Below are positions 1 through 9,058 of a stretch of DNA of 64,000 nt, piece after piece. The position numbers and the translations under genes were made by a program. Source of the stretch: Parasphingorhabdus flavimaris (GTDB taxonomy: Bacteria > Pseudomonadota > Alphaproteobacteria > Sphingomonadales > Sphingomonadaceae); NCBI RefSeq assembly GCF_013371215.1, contig NZ_JABWMH010000003.1:741370-805369 (forward strand), given 5' to 3'. Below the pieces are notes generated by a model, which ran no database searches, was not told the DNA's origin, and saw nothing but the letters and a program-made list of their open reading frames with translations. The stretch's first letter is position 1. Every line of letters starts with the position of its first letter.

Positions 1-379
1 GCAGGAATTCATCAAGGAAGCCGGCGGCACCGATATCCGGGCGCTGGTCGTCGGCGGCAAGGTGGTCGCCGCCATGAAGCGCACCGGTGCGCCGGACGAT
101 TTCCGCTCCAACCTGCATCGCGGCGGCAGCGCCCAGATCGTCAAGATCACGCCCGAGGAGCGGTCAACCGCCTTGCGCGCGGCCAAGCATATGGGGCTGA
201 ATGTCTGCGGCGTCGACATGTTGCGGTCCAATCACGGTCCTGTGATCATGGAAGTGAACAGCTCGCCCGGTCTCGAAGGCATCGAGAATGCCACCGGCAA
301 GGATGTCGCGGGCCAGATTATCGAATTTATCGAGAAAAATGCCAAGCCCGGGAAGACCAAGACGCGCGGGCAGGGGTGA
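1..379 (+). CDS. rimK: RimK-type ATP-grasp ligase, C-terminal part
   Basis: The open frame enters from the left edge (codons in phase from base 2) and stops at 377-379. The visible piece matches the C-terminal half of RimK, the ATP-grasp ligase that adds glutamate to the C-terminus of ribosomal protein S6. It shows the ATP-grasp segments [16 protein letters not shown], and the metal-binding E-x-N strand ([15 protein letters not shown]), followed by a short basic tail. The next gene on the opposite strand is a desuccinylase-like hydrolase, a partner often found with rimK in alphaproteobacteria. The start lies outside the window, so length and operon upstream cannot be judged. Confidence 0.85.
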   Translation, partial: QEFIKEAGGTDIRALVVGGKVVAAMKRTGAPDDFRSNLHRGGSAQIVKITPEERSTALRAAKHMGLNVCGVDMLRSNHGPVIMEVNSSPGLEGIENATGKDVAGQIIEFIEKNAKPGKTKTRGQG

Positions 380-528
380 TGGCTATGCCGGGCGATGCTG
401 CATAATGCAGGTCCGTCCGGCACAGGCAGGCGCTTGATTGGCGGAGGCGGTCCCGGGCGGGATATCATTCGCTGTCGGCACGAGCCTCAAGCGTTTGCAT
501 TCTGTTGGCGCAAAGCCCGTTAGCTGAT

Positions 529-1581
529 CTAGATCACTTCATCCTCGTCCAGCAGCTGGTTGCTGGTGATCGCGTCCTCGATTTTCTCGAGCCGCTCTCC
601 GACCGTATCGAAAATCCGCACCTCGGCGATGTGGAGCAGGGCGTCGCCCTGGTTGACGACCGGCAGATTGCTGTGGCCGATGACGATCCCGTCGACCGGG
701 GAGAGTATGGCTTCTTCGCCGTCGCCGAAAATATCGCTGATGCAGGCGACCATGTCGCCCTTGTGGACCTTGCTGCCGGACGGCGAGATCATGCGACAGA
801 TGCCGCCCCGCGTCGAGCGCAGCCACACCGTGCGGGTGGCCTGGGCGGGTGGTACCCCGCGCTTGCCGAGCCGCTTGGTGTCGATCATCCCGAGTTTTTT
901 CAGCACCCGCAAGATACCGTTGACTCCGGTCAGGACGGAAAACTCGTCGAACCGCAGCGCTTCTCCGGCTTCCATGAGCAGCATGTCGACACCGGCTTCC
1001 CTCGCCAGCGCGCGCAGCGAGCCGGGGCGCAGCTCCGCTTCGATAACCACCGGCGGCCCGAATTCGAGAGCCAGTTCCCTGAGTTCCGGATTGCCCGAGG
1101 CGATCCGGATCTGTGGCAGGTTATAACGGTGCTGCGCGGCACTGTGGATGTCGATGCCCAGAGAGCAATGATCGATAATCTCGGTCGAGAAAATATTGGC
1201 CAGTTGCGATGCGAGCGAGCCTTTCTCGGTGCCCGGGAAGGACCGGTTGAGATCGCGGCGGTCGGGCAGGTAGCGGCTGTGGGTGATAAAGCCGAACATA
1301 TTGACGACCGGCACGAATATCACCGTGCCGGACATGCGGCCCGGATGGAGTTTCTTCATCACCCGCCGGATGATCTCGGTGCCGATGATTTCATCGCCGT
1401 GGATCGCCGCGCTGACAAAGATCGTAGGGCCGGTGCGCTTGCCGTGAAACACGCGCACTTCCATATTGGCCTGCATGCCGGCGGAAAGGTCGCTGATCGG
1501 AATCGCGATGTCGCCGGTCTTGCCCGGAGCTATTCTGGTGCCGCTAATCTCGAAAAGATCATATTTGTTACGGATGGTCAA
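529..1581 (-). CDS. Succinylglutamate desuccinylase/aspartoacylase-family zinc hydrolase
   Basis: The protein belongs to the AstE/AspA zinc carboxypeptidase fold. It has the first zinc motif HGDE in AAIHGDEIIGTE, an R-DLNRSFPG substrate loop, and the third zinc ligand in GIDIHSA. A C-terminal beta barrel (SPVDGIVIGHSNLPVVNQGDALLHI) resembles a biotinyl-like domain. The frame is open back to a TTG at 1692, but the first 37 residues from there do not resemble the family. I favour the TTG at 1581, which places the usual FEISGTRIAPG segment near the N-terminus and has a G-rich stretch upstream; the start is uncertain. The gene is convergent with rimK, and such proteins co-occur with RimK. The substrate is unknown. 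Confidence 0.75.
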   Translation of the reverse strand: MTIRNKYDLFEISGTRIAPGKTGDIAIPISDLSAGMQANMEVRVFHGKRTGPTIFVSAAIHGDEIIGTEIIRRVMKKLHPGRMSGTVIFVPVVNMFGFITHSRYLPDRRDLNRSFPGTEKGSLASQLANIFSTEIIDHCSLGIDIHSAAQHRYNLPQIRIASGNPELRELALEFGPPVVIEAELRPGSLRALAREAGVDMLLMEAGEALRFDEFSVLTGVNGILRVLKKLGMIDTKRLGKRGVPPAQATRTVWLRSTRGGICRMISPSGSKVHKGDMVACISDIFGDGEEAILSPVDGIVIGHSNLPVVNQGDALLHIAEVRIFDTVGERLEKIEDAITSNQLLDEDEVI

Positions 1582-1692
1582 ACTTGCCCCCAATCTGTCC
1601 CATTCTATTCCGAGCGTCCCGCTGGTTTTGCAAGGTAAAAGAGGCTGCAGGGCAGGCGGCACGCATTTCGATATGATGGTGAACCGGGTCAA

Positions 1693-2107
1693 ATCGACCT
1701 ATGCATCGTTGGCGCTGCACCTCGGCCGAATGCAATTTCGGTCGGGATGGCTTTGTAGGCCATTTCTTTTGCGACGCTATTGCGCTTTCCGGGACGAAAT
1801 ATAACGGGGTGGGTGACCTCGCACCCTTCGGCACCGCCCGCCTGGCAATGTTTATTGCAATAATTGCCGAGCAACTTGTTATAGAAGGATAAAAGCAAAC
1901 ATCATTTTCTTAAGATTTGATGATCGCGTCATTCCTGCGCTTGACAGCGCGCGCGACTCCTCCTACTTCACAGCTATTCGAAATCCAACACAACCGGCAG
2001 CGCCCTTCGTGCGTCCGCTGGTTTTGTGCGTTTTGGGTGTGTTTTTAACGACTTGGCTATGAGATAGGTGCCGGCGAATCGGTCCCTGTGGAGCATGGAG
2101 AAAAATA
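1693..2107. other. 415-base gene-free region upstream of rpsM
   Basis: I see no convincing gene here. Short overlapping frames on both strands (about 1701-1892 plus, 1689-1898 minus) have no recognisable product or ribosome site. The rightmost third carries a sigma-70-like promoter and the rpsM leader. In most relatives secY and adk precede rpsM; they are absent here, so the ribosomal cluster starts from its own promoter. Confidence 0.5.
1941..1969 (+). promoter_or_regulatory. Candidate sigma-70 promoter for the rpsM operon
   Basis: A perfect TTGACA box at 1941-1946 is followed, after 17 bases, by TACTTC at 1964-1969. It lies about 140 bases upstream of rpsM, with no other gene between. The -35 match is exact and the -10 match is weak. 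Confidence 0.45.
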
Positions 2108-2476
2108 TTGGCACGTATTGCTGGGGTAAATATCCCAACTAACAAGCGCGTAATCATTGCGCTGACCTACATTCACGGTATCGGACGCACTGCTGCGGCT
2201 GAAATTGTTGAGAAATTGAAGATTGATCCGACCCGTCGGGTTCAGGACCTTACCGATCAGGAAATCTTGCACATTCGTGAAACGATTGATGCCGAACATA
2301 CGGTTGAAGGCGATTTGCGGCGTGAAGTTGCAATGAACATTAAGCGTTTGATGGATCTGGCCTGCTATCGCGGCCTGCGTCATCGTAAAGGCCTGCCGGT
2401 TCGCGGACAGCGTACGCATACCAATGCGCGCACCCGCAAAGGCAAGCCCAAGGCGATTGCTGGCAAAAAGAAATAA
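2108..2476 (+). CDS. rpsM: 30S ribosomal protein S13
   Basis: This 122-residue protein is full length for S13. It starts [15 protein letters not shown], has the helix-two-turn-helix core ([10 protein letters not shown]) and a basic C-terminal tail ([13 protein letters not shown]) that reaches the tRNA sites in the 30S head. The reading frame fixes the start: the only start that gives the family N-terminus is a TTG at 2108, because no ATG exists there. A TTG start is unusual for a ribosomal protein. A weak AG-rich stretch (ATGGAGAAA, about 2095) provides the ribosome site. rpsK follows after 50 bases. Confidence 0.97.
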   Translation: MARIAGVNIPTNKRVIIALTYIHGIGRTAAAEIVEKLKIDPTRRVQDLTDQEILHIRETIDAEHTVEGDLRREVAMNIKRLMDLACYRGLRHRKGLPVRGQRTHTNARTRKGKPKAIAGKKK

Positions 2477-2526
2477 GACTTGTCTCCGGATGAGTATCTT
2501 CAAGATATTAGGTAGGAATTTATCAC

Positions 2527-2916
2527 ATGGCACGCGAACCGCAGCGCATAAAAAAGAGCGCGCGCAAAAATATTTCGGCAGGCGTAGCGCACGTCAATGC
2601 CACTTTTAACAACACGATGGTCACCATCACCGATGCACAGGGCAATGCGATCAGCTGGTCCTCGGCAGGCATGATGGGCTTCAAAGGCTCTCGTAAGTCG
2701 ACACCATATGCAGCTCAGGTTGCAGCGGAAGACGCCGGTAAAAAAGCAGCCGACCACGGTGTGCGTACGCTTGAAGTAGAAGTGAAAGGCCCCGGCTCCG
2801 GTCGTGAATCCGCCCTTCGTGCGCTTCAGGCAGTTGGTTTCACGATCACCTCGATCCGTGACGTGACACCGATCCCGCATAACGGTGTTCGTCCATCCAA
2901 AAGACGTCGGGTCTAA
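2527..2916 (+). CDS. rpsK: 30S ribosomal protein S11
   Basis: The 129-residue protein matches S11 over its whole length. It has [13 protein letters not shown], the [19 protein letters not shown] segment, [14 protein letters not shown], and the highly conserved C-terminus [16 protein letters not shown]11 forms part of the 30S platform near the mRNA exit. It lies between rpsM and rpoA in the usual alpha-operon order and is probably co-transcribed from the promoter upstream of rpsM. An AGGAA ribosome site sits eight bases before the ATG. Confidence 0.97.
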   Translation: MAREPQRIKKSARKNISAGVAHVNATFNNTMVTITDAQGNAISWSSAGMMGFKGSRKSTPYAAQVAAEDAGKKAADHGVRTLEVEVKGPGSGRESALRALQAVGFTITSIRDVTPIPHNGVRPSKRRRV

Positions 2917-3021
2917 TTACCGCCTGAGCTTTCGAGGCAGGCAGGCTGGCCGGTCTCACATTTTTACATTCAGAGCGGCAACGTCGTCCAAACCCGCTCT
3001 TTGAACCATTAGGGGAAGTCC

Positions 3022-4080
3022 ATGACTGTCAATATGAAGAACTGGCAAGAACTGAAGAAGCCCAACGTCCTCGACATCAAGCCCGGCGGAGATCCGAAGC
3101 GCAAAGCAACTTTCGTTGCCGAACCTCTGGAACGCGGTTTCGGTCTGACCATGGGCAACGCGCTTCGCCGCGTGCTTCTGTCGTCGCTTCAGGGCGCAGC
3201 GGTTACATCGATCAAGATCGAAAACGCCTTGCACGAATTTTCGTCGCTTCCCGGAGTTCGTGAAGATGTCACCGACATCGTTCTGAACGTCAAGCAGATC
3301 GCTTTGAAAATGGAAAGCGAAGAAGCCAAGCGCTTGCAGCTTTCCGCGACAGGCCCTGGTGAAGTGAAGGCTGGCGACATCGCTGTCTCCGGCGACATTG
3401 AAATCATGAACCCTGACCTGATTATCTGTCATCTTGACGAAGGCGCTTCGCTCAACATGGAACTGACCGTCAATGTCGGCAAGGGCTATGTTCCTGCGGT
3501 TGCCAACCGTCCGGCAGACGCACCAATCGGCCTGATCCCGATCGACTCGCTTTACTCGCCGGTCCGTCAGGTATCCTACAAGGTCGACAATGCCCGCGTT
3601 GGTCAGGAGCTCGATTTTGACAAGCTGAACCTCACCATCGAAACCGACGGCACGGTTACCCCTGAAGATGCGATTGCTTATGCAGCCCGCATCCTGCAGG
3701 ACCAGTTGCAGCTTTTCGTACACTTCGAAGAAGCTCTCGAGCAGGTTTCCTCGCCTATCGGCATGGCCGCCCAGCAGAGCCAGGCAGAAAGCGACGCCAA
3801 CCAGCTCAACCGCTATCTTCTCAAGAAGGTCGACGAACTGGAACTCAGCGTTCGCTCCGCCAACTGCCTCAAGAACGACAATATCATCTATATTGGCGAT
3901 CTCGTGCAGAAGACCGAAGCGGAAATGCTGCGCACGCCAAACTTTGGCCGCAAGTCGTTGAACGAAATCAAGGAAGTTCTTTCCAGCATGGGTCTGCGTC
4001 TCGGCATGGACATTCCTGGATGGCCACCTGAAAATATCGAAGAAATGGCCAAGAAGCTCGAACAAGAGCTGCTCGGTTAA
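3022..4080 (+). CDS. rpoA: DNA-directed RNA polymerase subunit alpha
   Basis: This is a full-length alpha subunit of 352 residues. The N-terminal assembly domain contains the signature [20 protein letters not shown] (residues about 32-51). A flexible linker follows near residue 250, and then the C-terminal domain with [46 protein letters not shown], which binds UP-element DNA and activators. The ATG at 3022 has the ribosome site AGGGGAAG seven bases upstream. It lies 105 bases after rpsK and 99 bases before rplQ, the standard alpha-operon order. Confidence 0.98.
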   Translation: MTVNMKNWQELKKPNVLDIKPGGDPKRKATFVAEPLERGFGLTMGNALRRVLLSSLQGAAVTSIKIENALHEFSSLPGVREDVTDIVLNVKQIALKMESEEAKRLQLSATGPGEVKAGDIAVSGDIEIMNPDLIICHLDEGASLNMELTVNVGKGYVPAVANRPADAPIGLIPIDSLYSPVRQVSYKVDNARVGQELDFDKLNLTIETDGTVTPEDAIAYAARILQDQLQLFVHFEEALEQVSSPIGMAAQQSQAESDANQLNRYLLKKVDELELSVRSANCLKNDNIIYIGDLVQKTEAEMLRTPNFGRKSLNEIKEVLSSMGLRLGMDIPGWPPENIEEMAKKLEQELLG

Positions 4081-4179
4081 TTTTACCGTCTACGACAAGG
4101 GGCCTGTTGGTGATGCCTCATTAAAATCACCTGCTGCGGGGTACCTCATACGGCCCCATAACGAACGAAGGAAATAACC

Positions 4180-4602
4180 ATGCGTCATAGAATGAAGGGC
4201 CGCCGGATGCAGCGGACCGGTGCTCACCGTCAGGCTCTGCTCAAGAACCTCGCGGCCGCACTGATCAAGCACGAGCAGATCATGACAACCCTGCCAAAGG
4301 CGAAAGAATTGCGCCCAGTGGTTGAAAAGCTGATCACGCTCGGCAAAAGAGGTGGCCTGTCCAACCGTCGTCTCGCGCATGCGCGTTTGATGGATGAAAC
4401 CCAGGAAAAGAAACTTTTCGAAGTTCTGGCCGATCGTTATGCTGAACGCAGCGGCGGCTACACCCGTATCATTCGCGCCGGTTTCCGGGCTTCCGATGCC
4501 GCTCCTATGGCGATTATCGAGCTGGTTGACCGCGATGTAGACGCAAAGGGTCAAGACTCCGGCCCGGACCAGAGCGTTCAGGATGAATACGAAGACGCCT
4601 AA
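4180..4602 (+). CDS. rplQ: 50S ribosomal protein L17
   Basis: The 140-residue protein starts [34 protein letters not shown] and continues with [23 protein letters not shown], which is diagnostic of L17. L17 lies at the peptide exit side of the 50S subunit. The acidic C-terminal extension ([20 protein letters not shown]) beyond the conserved domain is common in alphaproteobacteria. It is the last gene of the rpsM-rpsK-rpoA-rplQ cluster and is followed at once by an intrinsic terminator. Confidence 0.97.
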   Translation: MRHRMKGRRMQRTGAHRQALLKNLAAALIKHEQIMTTLPKAKELRPVVEKLITLGKRGGLSNRRLAHARLMDETQEKKLFEVLADRYAERSGGYTRIIRAGFRASDAAPMAIIELVDRDVDAKGQDSGPDQSVQDEYEDA

Positions 4603-4636
4603 GTCCTTCATCCAGGATACAGTTTCAATTGATATG

Positions 4637-4673
4637 AGAGGCCGTGAGCGATAAGCTTGCGGCCTCTTTTCTT
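4637..4673 (+). terminator. Intrinsic terminator of the rpsM-rplQ operon
   Basis: An 8-bp perfect stem AGAGGCCG/CGGCCTCT (4637-4644 and 4660-4667) is followed by TTTTCTTTTG. It lies 35 bases after rplQ. It also covers the GTG at 4644 that would otherwise be the first possible start of the following peptidase gene. Confidence 0.85.
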
Positions 4674-4688
4674 TTGTCCGGGGTGAAT

Positions 4689-6833
4689 ATGCGTAGTTTG
4701 ACCATTTTGACATTGGCTATCGGATTGGCCGCCATTGCTCCCGCGCAGGCGGCGGAGCATGAAAACAAGGAAACTCCCCTGACATATCCGGAAACCAAGA
4801 CGGTTGACGTCGTCGACGAGCAATTTGGCGAATATATCTCCGATCCTTATCGCTGGCTGGAAAATGACGTCCGCGAGGACGCCGAGGTGGCCGACTGGGT
4901 GAAGGCACAGAATGCCGTCACCGACGCCTATCTCGAAACGCTTCCCGGCCGTGACGCGCTCGCCCAATCGATGGAAGAATTGTTCGATTACGACGATCTC
5001 GGCAATCCGGTCGAGGCCGGCGGCAAATATTTCTACGAGCGCAAGAGCGGCGGACAGAACCAGGCGGTTCTCTATGTCCGCGATGGTGCGGAGGGCGAAG
5101 AACGCGCTCTGATCGATCCGGCTGGCTGGTCGGACGACGGGGCAACCGCTCTGGCCGGCTGGAAACCGTCCGGAGACGGCAGCCTGCTCGCTTATGCGGT
5201 GCAGGATGGCGGCTCCGACTGGCGGACGCTGAAAGTGCTCGATGTGAAAACGGGCGAGGTCAGGGCGGACACGGTCGAATGGGCCAAGTTCACCGATCTG
5301 GTGTGGATGCCCCAGAATTTCGGTTTTCTCTATTCGCGCTTTCCGGAACCGGAAGAAGGCGAGGCATTCCAGTCGCTGAACGAGAATCACGCCGTTTATC
5401 TGCATCTTATCGGCACCGATCAGGAAAAAGATACGAAGGTTTACGCGACGCCCGATCAGCCGGAGCTCAATCATGTGGCGGACCTGACTTCGGACAAGGA
5501 ATGGGTGGTGATCACCTCATCTTCCGGCACGGATGACCGCTATGAAATCACCCTCGTCAAGGTCGATGCGCCGAAGCTGGAAACGCGCAAGCTGGTCAGC
5601 GGATTCGAAAATGACTGGCGACTGATCGACGGCGCCGGTGATACGCTCTATTTCGTGACCAACAAGGACGCGCCGCGACTGCGGGTGGTGAAAACCGATC
5701 TGAGCGCCGACCAGCCTGAATTTACCGAGCTGGTTGCGGAAAGCGATGCGGTCGTCGACGGTGCAATGATCGTCGGTAACCGGCTGGTCGTCAGCTATCT
5801 CGTCGATGCGAAGAGCCAGCTGTCCGTTTTCGATCTTGACGGCGAGGCGCTTGGCACGCTCGACCTACCCGGACCGGGGCAGGTGGGCAGCCTCAGCGGA
5901 TCGATGAAGAGCGACGAAGGCTTTTTCACCTTCCAGAGCTTCAACCGGCCGACGACGGTATTCCGTTACGAGCCATCGTCGGAACCGACCGTCTGGGCCG
6001 CACCTTCGCTGCCATTTGATCCGGATACGGTCGAAGTGAGCCAGCGCTTCTACGAAAGCAAGGACGGGACGAAAATCCCGATGTTCCTGGTCCACATGAA
6101 GGGGCAGGATCTCTCGGAAGGCGCGCCGACCATGCTTTATGGCTATGGCGGCTTCAACATTTCGGTATTGCCGCAATATAAGCCGGCCTGGATGGCGTGG
6201 ATCAAGGCGGGCGGCGTGTTTGCCTCGGCCAACCTTCGCGGCGGCGGCGAATATGGCAAGGAATGGCATGACGGTGGTCGCTTGCAGAACAAGCAGAATG
6301 TGTTTGACGATTTTATTGCCGCTGGCGAATATCTGCTCACCATGGGTATCACCTCGCAAAACGGACTGGCCATAGAAGGGCGGTCCAACGGCGGATTGCT
6401 GGTCGGCGCAGTGATGAACCAGCGCCCCGATCTGTTCACTGCCGGACATGCCGCGGTCGGGGTGATGGACATGCTCCGCTTCGACCGGTTCACCGCCGGA
6501 CGCTATTGGGTCGATGATTATGGCTATCCGAACAAGGAGCAGGATTTCAGAACCCAGCTTGCCTATTCGCCTTATCACAATATCGAGGACGGGATCGATT
6601 ACCCGGCCCTGATCGTTTCGACCGCCGATACCGACGACCGGGTCGTGCCCGGTCACAGCTTCAAATATACCGCGCGGTTGCAGGCACTGGATACCGGCGA
6701 CAAGCCTCATATCATCCGCATCGAGACCCGGGCCGGTCATGGCAGCGGCAAGCCGACCGACAAGGTGATTGAGGAATATTCCGATATATACGCTTTTCTG
6801 GCGCACGCGACCGGGTTGGAGCTCGATCAATAG
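4689..6833 (+). CDS. Secreted S9A prolyl oligopeptidase-family serine peptidase
   Basis: From the ATG at 4689 the protein has 714 residues with an N-terminal signal peptide (MRSLTILTLAIGLAAIAPAQA), so it should be exported. The N-terminal half is a beta-propeller starting SDPYRWLEN, typical of prolyl oligopeptidases. The C-terminal alpha/beta hydrolase has the catalytic serine in EGRSNGG (Ser566), the aspartate in DTDDRVVPGHS (near 649) and histidine in RAGHGSG (His684). These enzymes cleave short peptides after proline. The longer frame beginning at GTG 4644 is rejected because that codon sits in the rplQ terminator stem and adds residues ahead of the signal peptide. All key residues are intact. 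Confidence 0.93.
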   Translation: MRSLTILTLAIGLAAIAPAQAAEHENKETPLTYPETKTVDVVDEQFGEYISDPYRWLENDVREDAEVADWVKAQNAVTDAYLETLPGRDALAQSMEELFDYDDLGNPVEAGGKYFYERKSGGQNQAVLYVRDGAEGEERALIDPAGWSDDGATALAGWKPSGDGSLLAYAVQDGGSDWRTLKVLDVKTGEVRADTVEWAKFTDLVWMPQNFGFLYSRFPEPEEGEAFQSLNENHAVYLHLIGTDQEKDTKVYATPDQPELNHVADLTSDKEWVVITSSSGTDDRYEITLVKVDAPKLETRKLVSGFENDWRLIDGAGDTLYFVTNKDAPRLRVVKTDLSADQPEFTELVAESDAVVDGAMIVGNRLVVSYLVDAKSQLSVFDLDGEALGTLDLPGPGQVGSLSGSMKSDEGFFTFQSFNRPTTVFRYEPSSEPTVWAAPSLPFDPDTVEVSQRFYESKDGTKIPMFLVHMKGQDLSEGAPTMLYGYGGFNISVLPQYKPAWMAWIKAGGVFASANLRGGGEYGKEWHDGGRLQNKQNVFDDFIAAGEYLLTMGITSQNGLAIEGRSNGGLLVGAVMNQRPDLFTAGHAAVGVMDMLRFDRFTAGRYWVDDYGYPNKEQDFRTQLAYSPYHNIEDGIDYPALIVSTADTDDRVVPGHSFKYTARLQALDTGDKPHIIRIETRAGHGSGKPTDKVIEEYSDIYAFLAHATGLELDQ

Positions 6834-6964
6834 CTGTTCATAAAAATAGCACTTAACATGAACGGCTCCTGTCGGGGCAGTTCAGCCTTCACTCAAGCCG
6901 AATCACCTAGAAGGGCTTTGCAAGCTCGGGAAAAGGTTTCGGGCAGTGTGAAAGGAAAGTGGAT

Positions 6965-7495
6965 ATGAACAAGTTGAACAAAGCTCTTGTCGGAACCGCT
7001 GCTGCTGCTGCAATGGCCGTTTCCGCAACCCCTGCAATGGCGAAGGACAGCCGCAATGGCGGACCGAGCGCCGGCGAGGTAATCGCCGGAGTTGCGATTA
7101 TCGGCGCGATTGCCGCAATCGCCAGCTCGGGCAGCAAGAACCGTGGCTATAGCGATGCGAATTATCGCGGAGACCGTTATGACAACGGGCGTTACACCGA
7201 AACCCGCTATGGCAATAATTACCGTCAGATCGGCCAGCGCCAGGCGGTTAACCGCTGCGTGCGTGCCGCCGAGAGCGAGGCAACACGGCGTGGCCGGGCA
7301 TCGGTAACCGACATCCGCGACGTCGACCGGACGCGCTACGGCTATCGGGTCAAGGGCAAGATTCTGGTCGAACAGGGTCGGGGCGGTCGTCATTATCGAT
7401 CGAACTATGCCGATCAGGGCAAATTCACCTGCTATATCGAAGGCAACCGGGTTAGCGACGTCCAGTTCAGCGGGCTCAACTACAGCCGCCGCTAA
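6965..7495 (+). CDS. Small exported protein with glycine/alanine-rich hydrophobic segment (paralogue 1)
   Basis: This 176-residue protein is of unknown function. The ATG at 6965 follows AAAGGAAAG and opens a signal peptide (MNKLNKALVGTAAAAAMAVSATPAMA). A hydrophobic Gly/Ala stretch (GEVIAGVAIIGAIAAIAS, about residues 37-54) could insert in a membrane. A Tyr/Arg-rich linker and a C-terminal domain with two cysteines (NRCVRAAESEA and KFTCYIEGNRV) follow. The next gene encodes a protein of the same layout, so the pair looks like a tandem duplication. The probable site is the cell envelope. I do not recognise a catalytic motif. Confidence 0.75.
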   Translation: MNKLNKALVGTAAAAAMAVSATPAMAKDSRNGGPSAGEVIAGVAIIGAIAAIASSGSKNRGYSDANYRGDRYDNGRYTETRYGNNYRQIGQRQAVNRCVRAAESEATRRGRASVTDIRDVDRTRYGYRVKGKILVEQGRGGRHYRSNYADQGKFTCYIEGNRVSDVQFSGLNYSRR

Positions 7496-7617
7496 GTAGG
7501 ACGATCAGTCCTGACCAAGAGAAAATGGTTCAGCCTGGTGACAGGCTGGACCAACTATATTCGGTTCAACTGCAGGATTCTTTACGGGAAGTCTGCGCCA
7601 AAACGGGGATAACAGAC

Positions 7618-8247
7618 ATGACCATCGTAACGAGAATTTCTGCCGTTGCAGCTTCGACTGCACTGATTTTTACCGGCGTATCGCCGGCATTTGCGGCGCC
7701 CATGAATGGCGGCAGCGCGATTGCTACGCCGATTGACGCGTCCGCGCTCGGCTGGAATGCCGACAGCGACATCGCCGAGGGCTGGCGGTCCAACCGCGGC
7801 TATCGAGGCTATCGCGGACATCGTCGCCACCACCGCGGGATCAGCGGTGGAGACGTTCTGGCCGGCATTTTGGTGATCGGCGGAATTGCCGCAATTGCCA
7901 GCGCGGCATCAAAGAGCAATGATGACCGGCGTTCCGATGATCGCGACTATCGCACCGATCGCCAACGCCAAGACGACTGGCGTGCCGAAACCCGCAACGA
8001 CAACCGCGACAGTCGTGGAACCAATGCGATGGAATCGGCGATCAATGCCTGTTCCTCTGCCGCCGAGCGGCAAGCCGGTCGCGACGCGCAGGTTGTCGCC
8101 ATTGAATCGGTGGTCCGTGATGGCGAGGGCTGGCGGGTTGAAGGCGAATTGTCAAACAGCGACCGGAGCACATTTCTGTGCGGAGCCACCGAAGGCCGCG
8201 TGGACTTTGTCCAGATCGGCAATGGTGGCCTCGCGTTCGCGAATTGA
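7618..8247 (+). CDS. Small exported protein with glycine/alanine-rich hydrophobic segment (paralogue 2)
   Basis: From ATG 7618 the protein has 209 residues and a signal peptide (MTIVTRISAVAASTALIFTGVSPAFA). It shares the upstream gene's plan: hydrophobic segment GGDVLAGILVIGGIAAIASAAS, then a charged Arg/Asp-rich linker, then a C-terminal domain with two cysteines (INACSSAAERQAGRDAQVVAIESVVRDGEGWRVEG and TFLCGATEGRVDFVQIG). The frame opens earlier at GTG/ATG 7525, but that start would place 31 residues ahead of the signal peptide. A His/Arg/Gly-rich stretch (NRGYRGYRGHRRHHRGI) precedes the hydrophobic part. Function is unknown. Confidence 0.75.
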   Translation: MTIVTRISAVAASTALIFTGVSPAFAAPMNGGSAIATPIDASALGWNADSDIAEGWRSNRGYRGYRGHRRHHRGISGGDVLAGILVIGGIAAIASAASKSNDDRRSDDRDYRTDRQRQDDWRAETRNDNRDSRGTNAMESAINACSSAAERQAGRDAQVVAIESVVRDGEGWRVEGELSNSDRSTFLCGATEGRVDFVQIGNGGLAFAN

Positions 8248-8260
8248 CTTTCTGGTCTGA

Positions 8261-9058
8261 CTAGACCGCAGTCCGGCCGAATTCCTGACGGGTGACCGGG
8301 TGCGATGCGCTCAGTCCGCCGTCGACGGCGATCGCCTGGCCATTGACATAAGACGAGCGGTCGGACGCCAGAAACAGTGCGACCTCCGCCATCTCGCTGG
8401 GCGATGCACCGCGGCGTAGCGGGTTGAGATAGCCGAGCCGGTCTTCCTTGCCCTTTTCCCGGGCCTTGTCGTAGATGAACTGGGTCATGCCGGTTTCGGT
8501 AATGCCGGGACAAATCGCATTGCACCGGACGTTGGATGTCGCGAATTGCTGTGACGCCACCTTGACCAGATTGATGACGCCGGCCTTCGAGGCTGAGTAG
8601 GCTGGTCCACCCGCGCCGGACCGGATACCGGCTACGCTGGCGGTGCAGATGATCGATCCGCCATGTTTGCTTTCGGCGATCACCTTGCCGGCATATTTGC
8701 AGGCCAGAAACGGGCCGATCAGATTGACCCGCAACACTTCCTGCCATTCGGCGACGCTGCTGTCGAATATGCCCTCAAACCCGCCGCCGATTCCGGCATT
8801 GGCGAAAAAGACATTGAGGTCGCCGAAGCGTTGCTGGGCCGCTTCCACCAGCATTTCGACATCGCCTTCCGAACCGGCATCGGCCTTGATCGCGATGATA
8901 TTTCCTTCGGAACCTTTTGCAGTGTCTTCGACCGCGTCGGTCACGTCGCTGGCTATGACCTTGGCGCCATGCTGGGCGAAGAGCAAAGCCGCAGCGCGGC
9001 CAATCCCGCTACCGGCTCCGGTAATGATCGCGACTTTGTCCTTGAGGTCCATGCTCAT
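8261..9058 (-). CDS. Short-chain dehydrogenase/reductase (SDR)
   Basis: The 265-residue protein is a classical SDR. It has the NAD(P)-binding [10 protein letters not shown] at the N-terminus, NAGIGGG, the active-site serine in CTASVAG, YSASKAG with Tyr and Lys, and the C-terminal [14 protein letters not shown]. Its start codon overlaps the stop of the upstream kinase-like gene by four bases (9055-9058), implying translational coupling. It is last in a leftward run with acyl-CoA dehydrogenase, alcohol dehydrogenase and kinase genes. It may oxidise the 3-hydroxyacyl-CoA made in that pathway, but this is inference. Confidence 0.9.
   Translation of the reverse strand: MSMDLKDKVAIITGAGSGIGRAAALLFAQHGAKVIASDVTDAVEDTAKGSEGNIIAIKADAGSEGDVEMLVEAAQQRFGDLNVFFANAGIGGGFEGIFDSSVAEWQEVLRVNLIGPFLACKYAGKVIAESKHGGSIICTASVAGIRSGAGGPAYSASKAGVINLVKVASQQFATSNVRCNAICPGITETGMTQFIYDKAREKGKEDRLGYLNPLRRGASPSEMAEVALFLASDRSSYVNGQAIAVDGGLSASHPVTRQEFGRTAV

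Noticed and set aside
505..1638. Long plus-strand frame of 377 codons
   Set aside because: It is antisense to the desuccinylase-like gene, has no ribosome site and its composition is typical of a shadow frame in GC-rich DNA.
2956..4065. 369-codon minus-strand frame under rpoA
   Set aside because: Antisense to a certain core gene; no motif.
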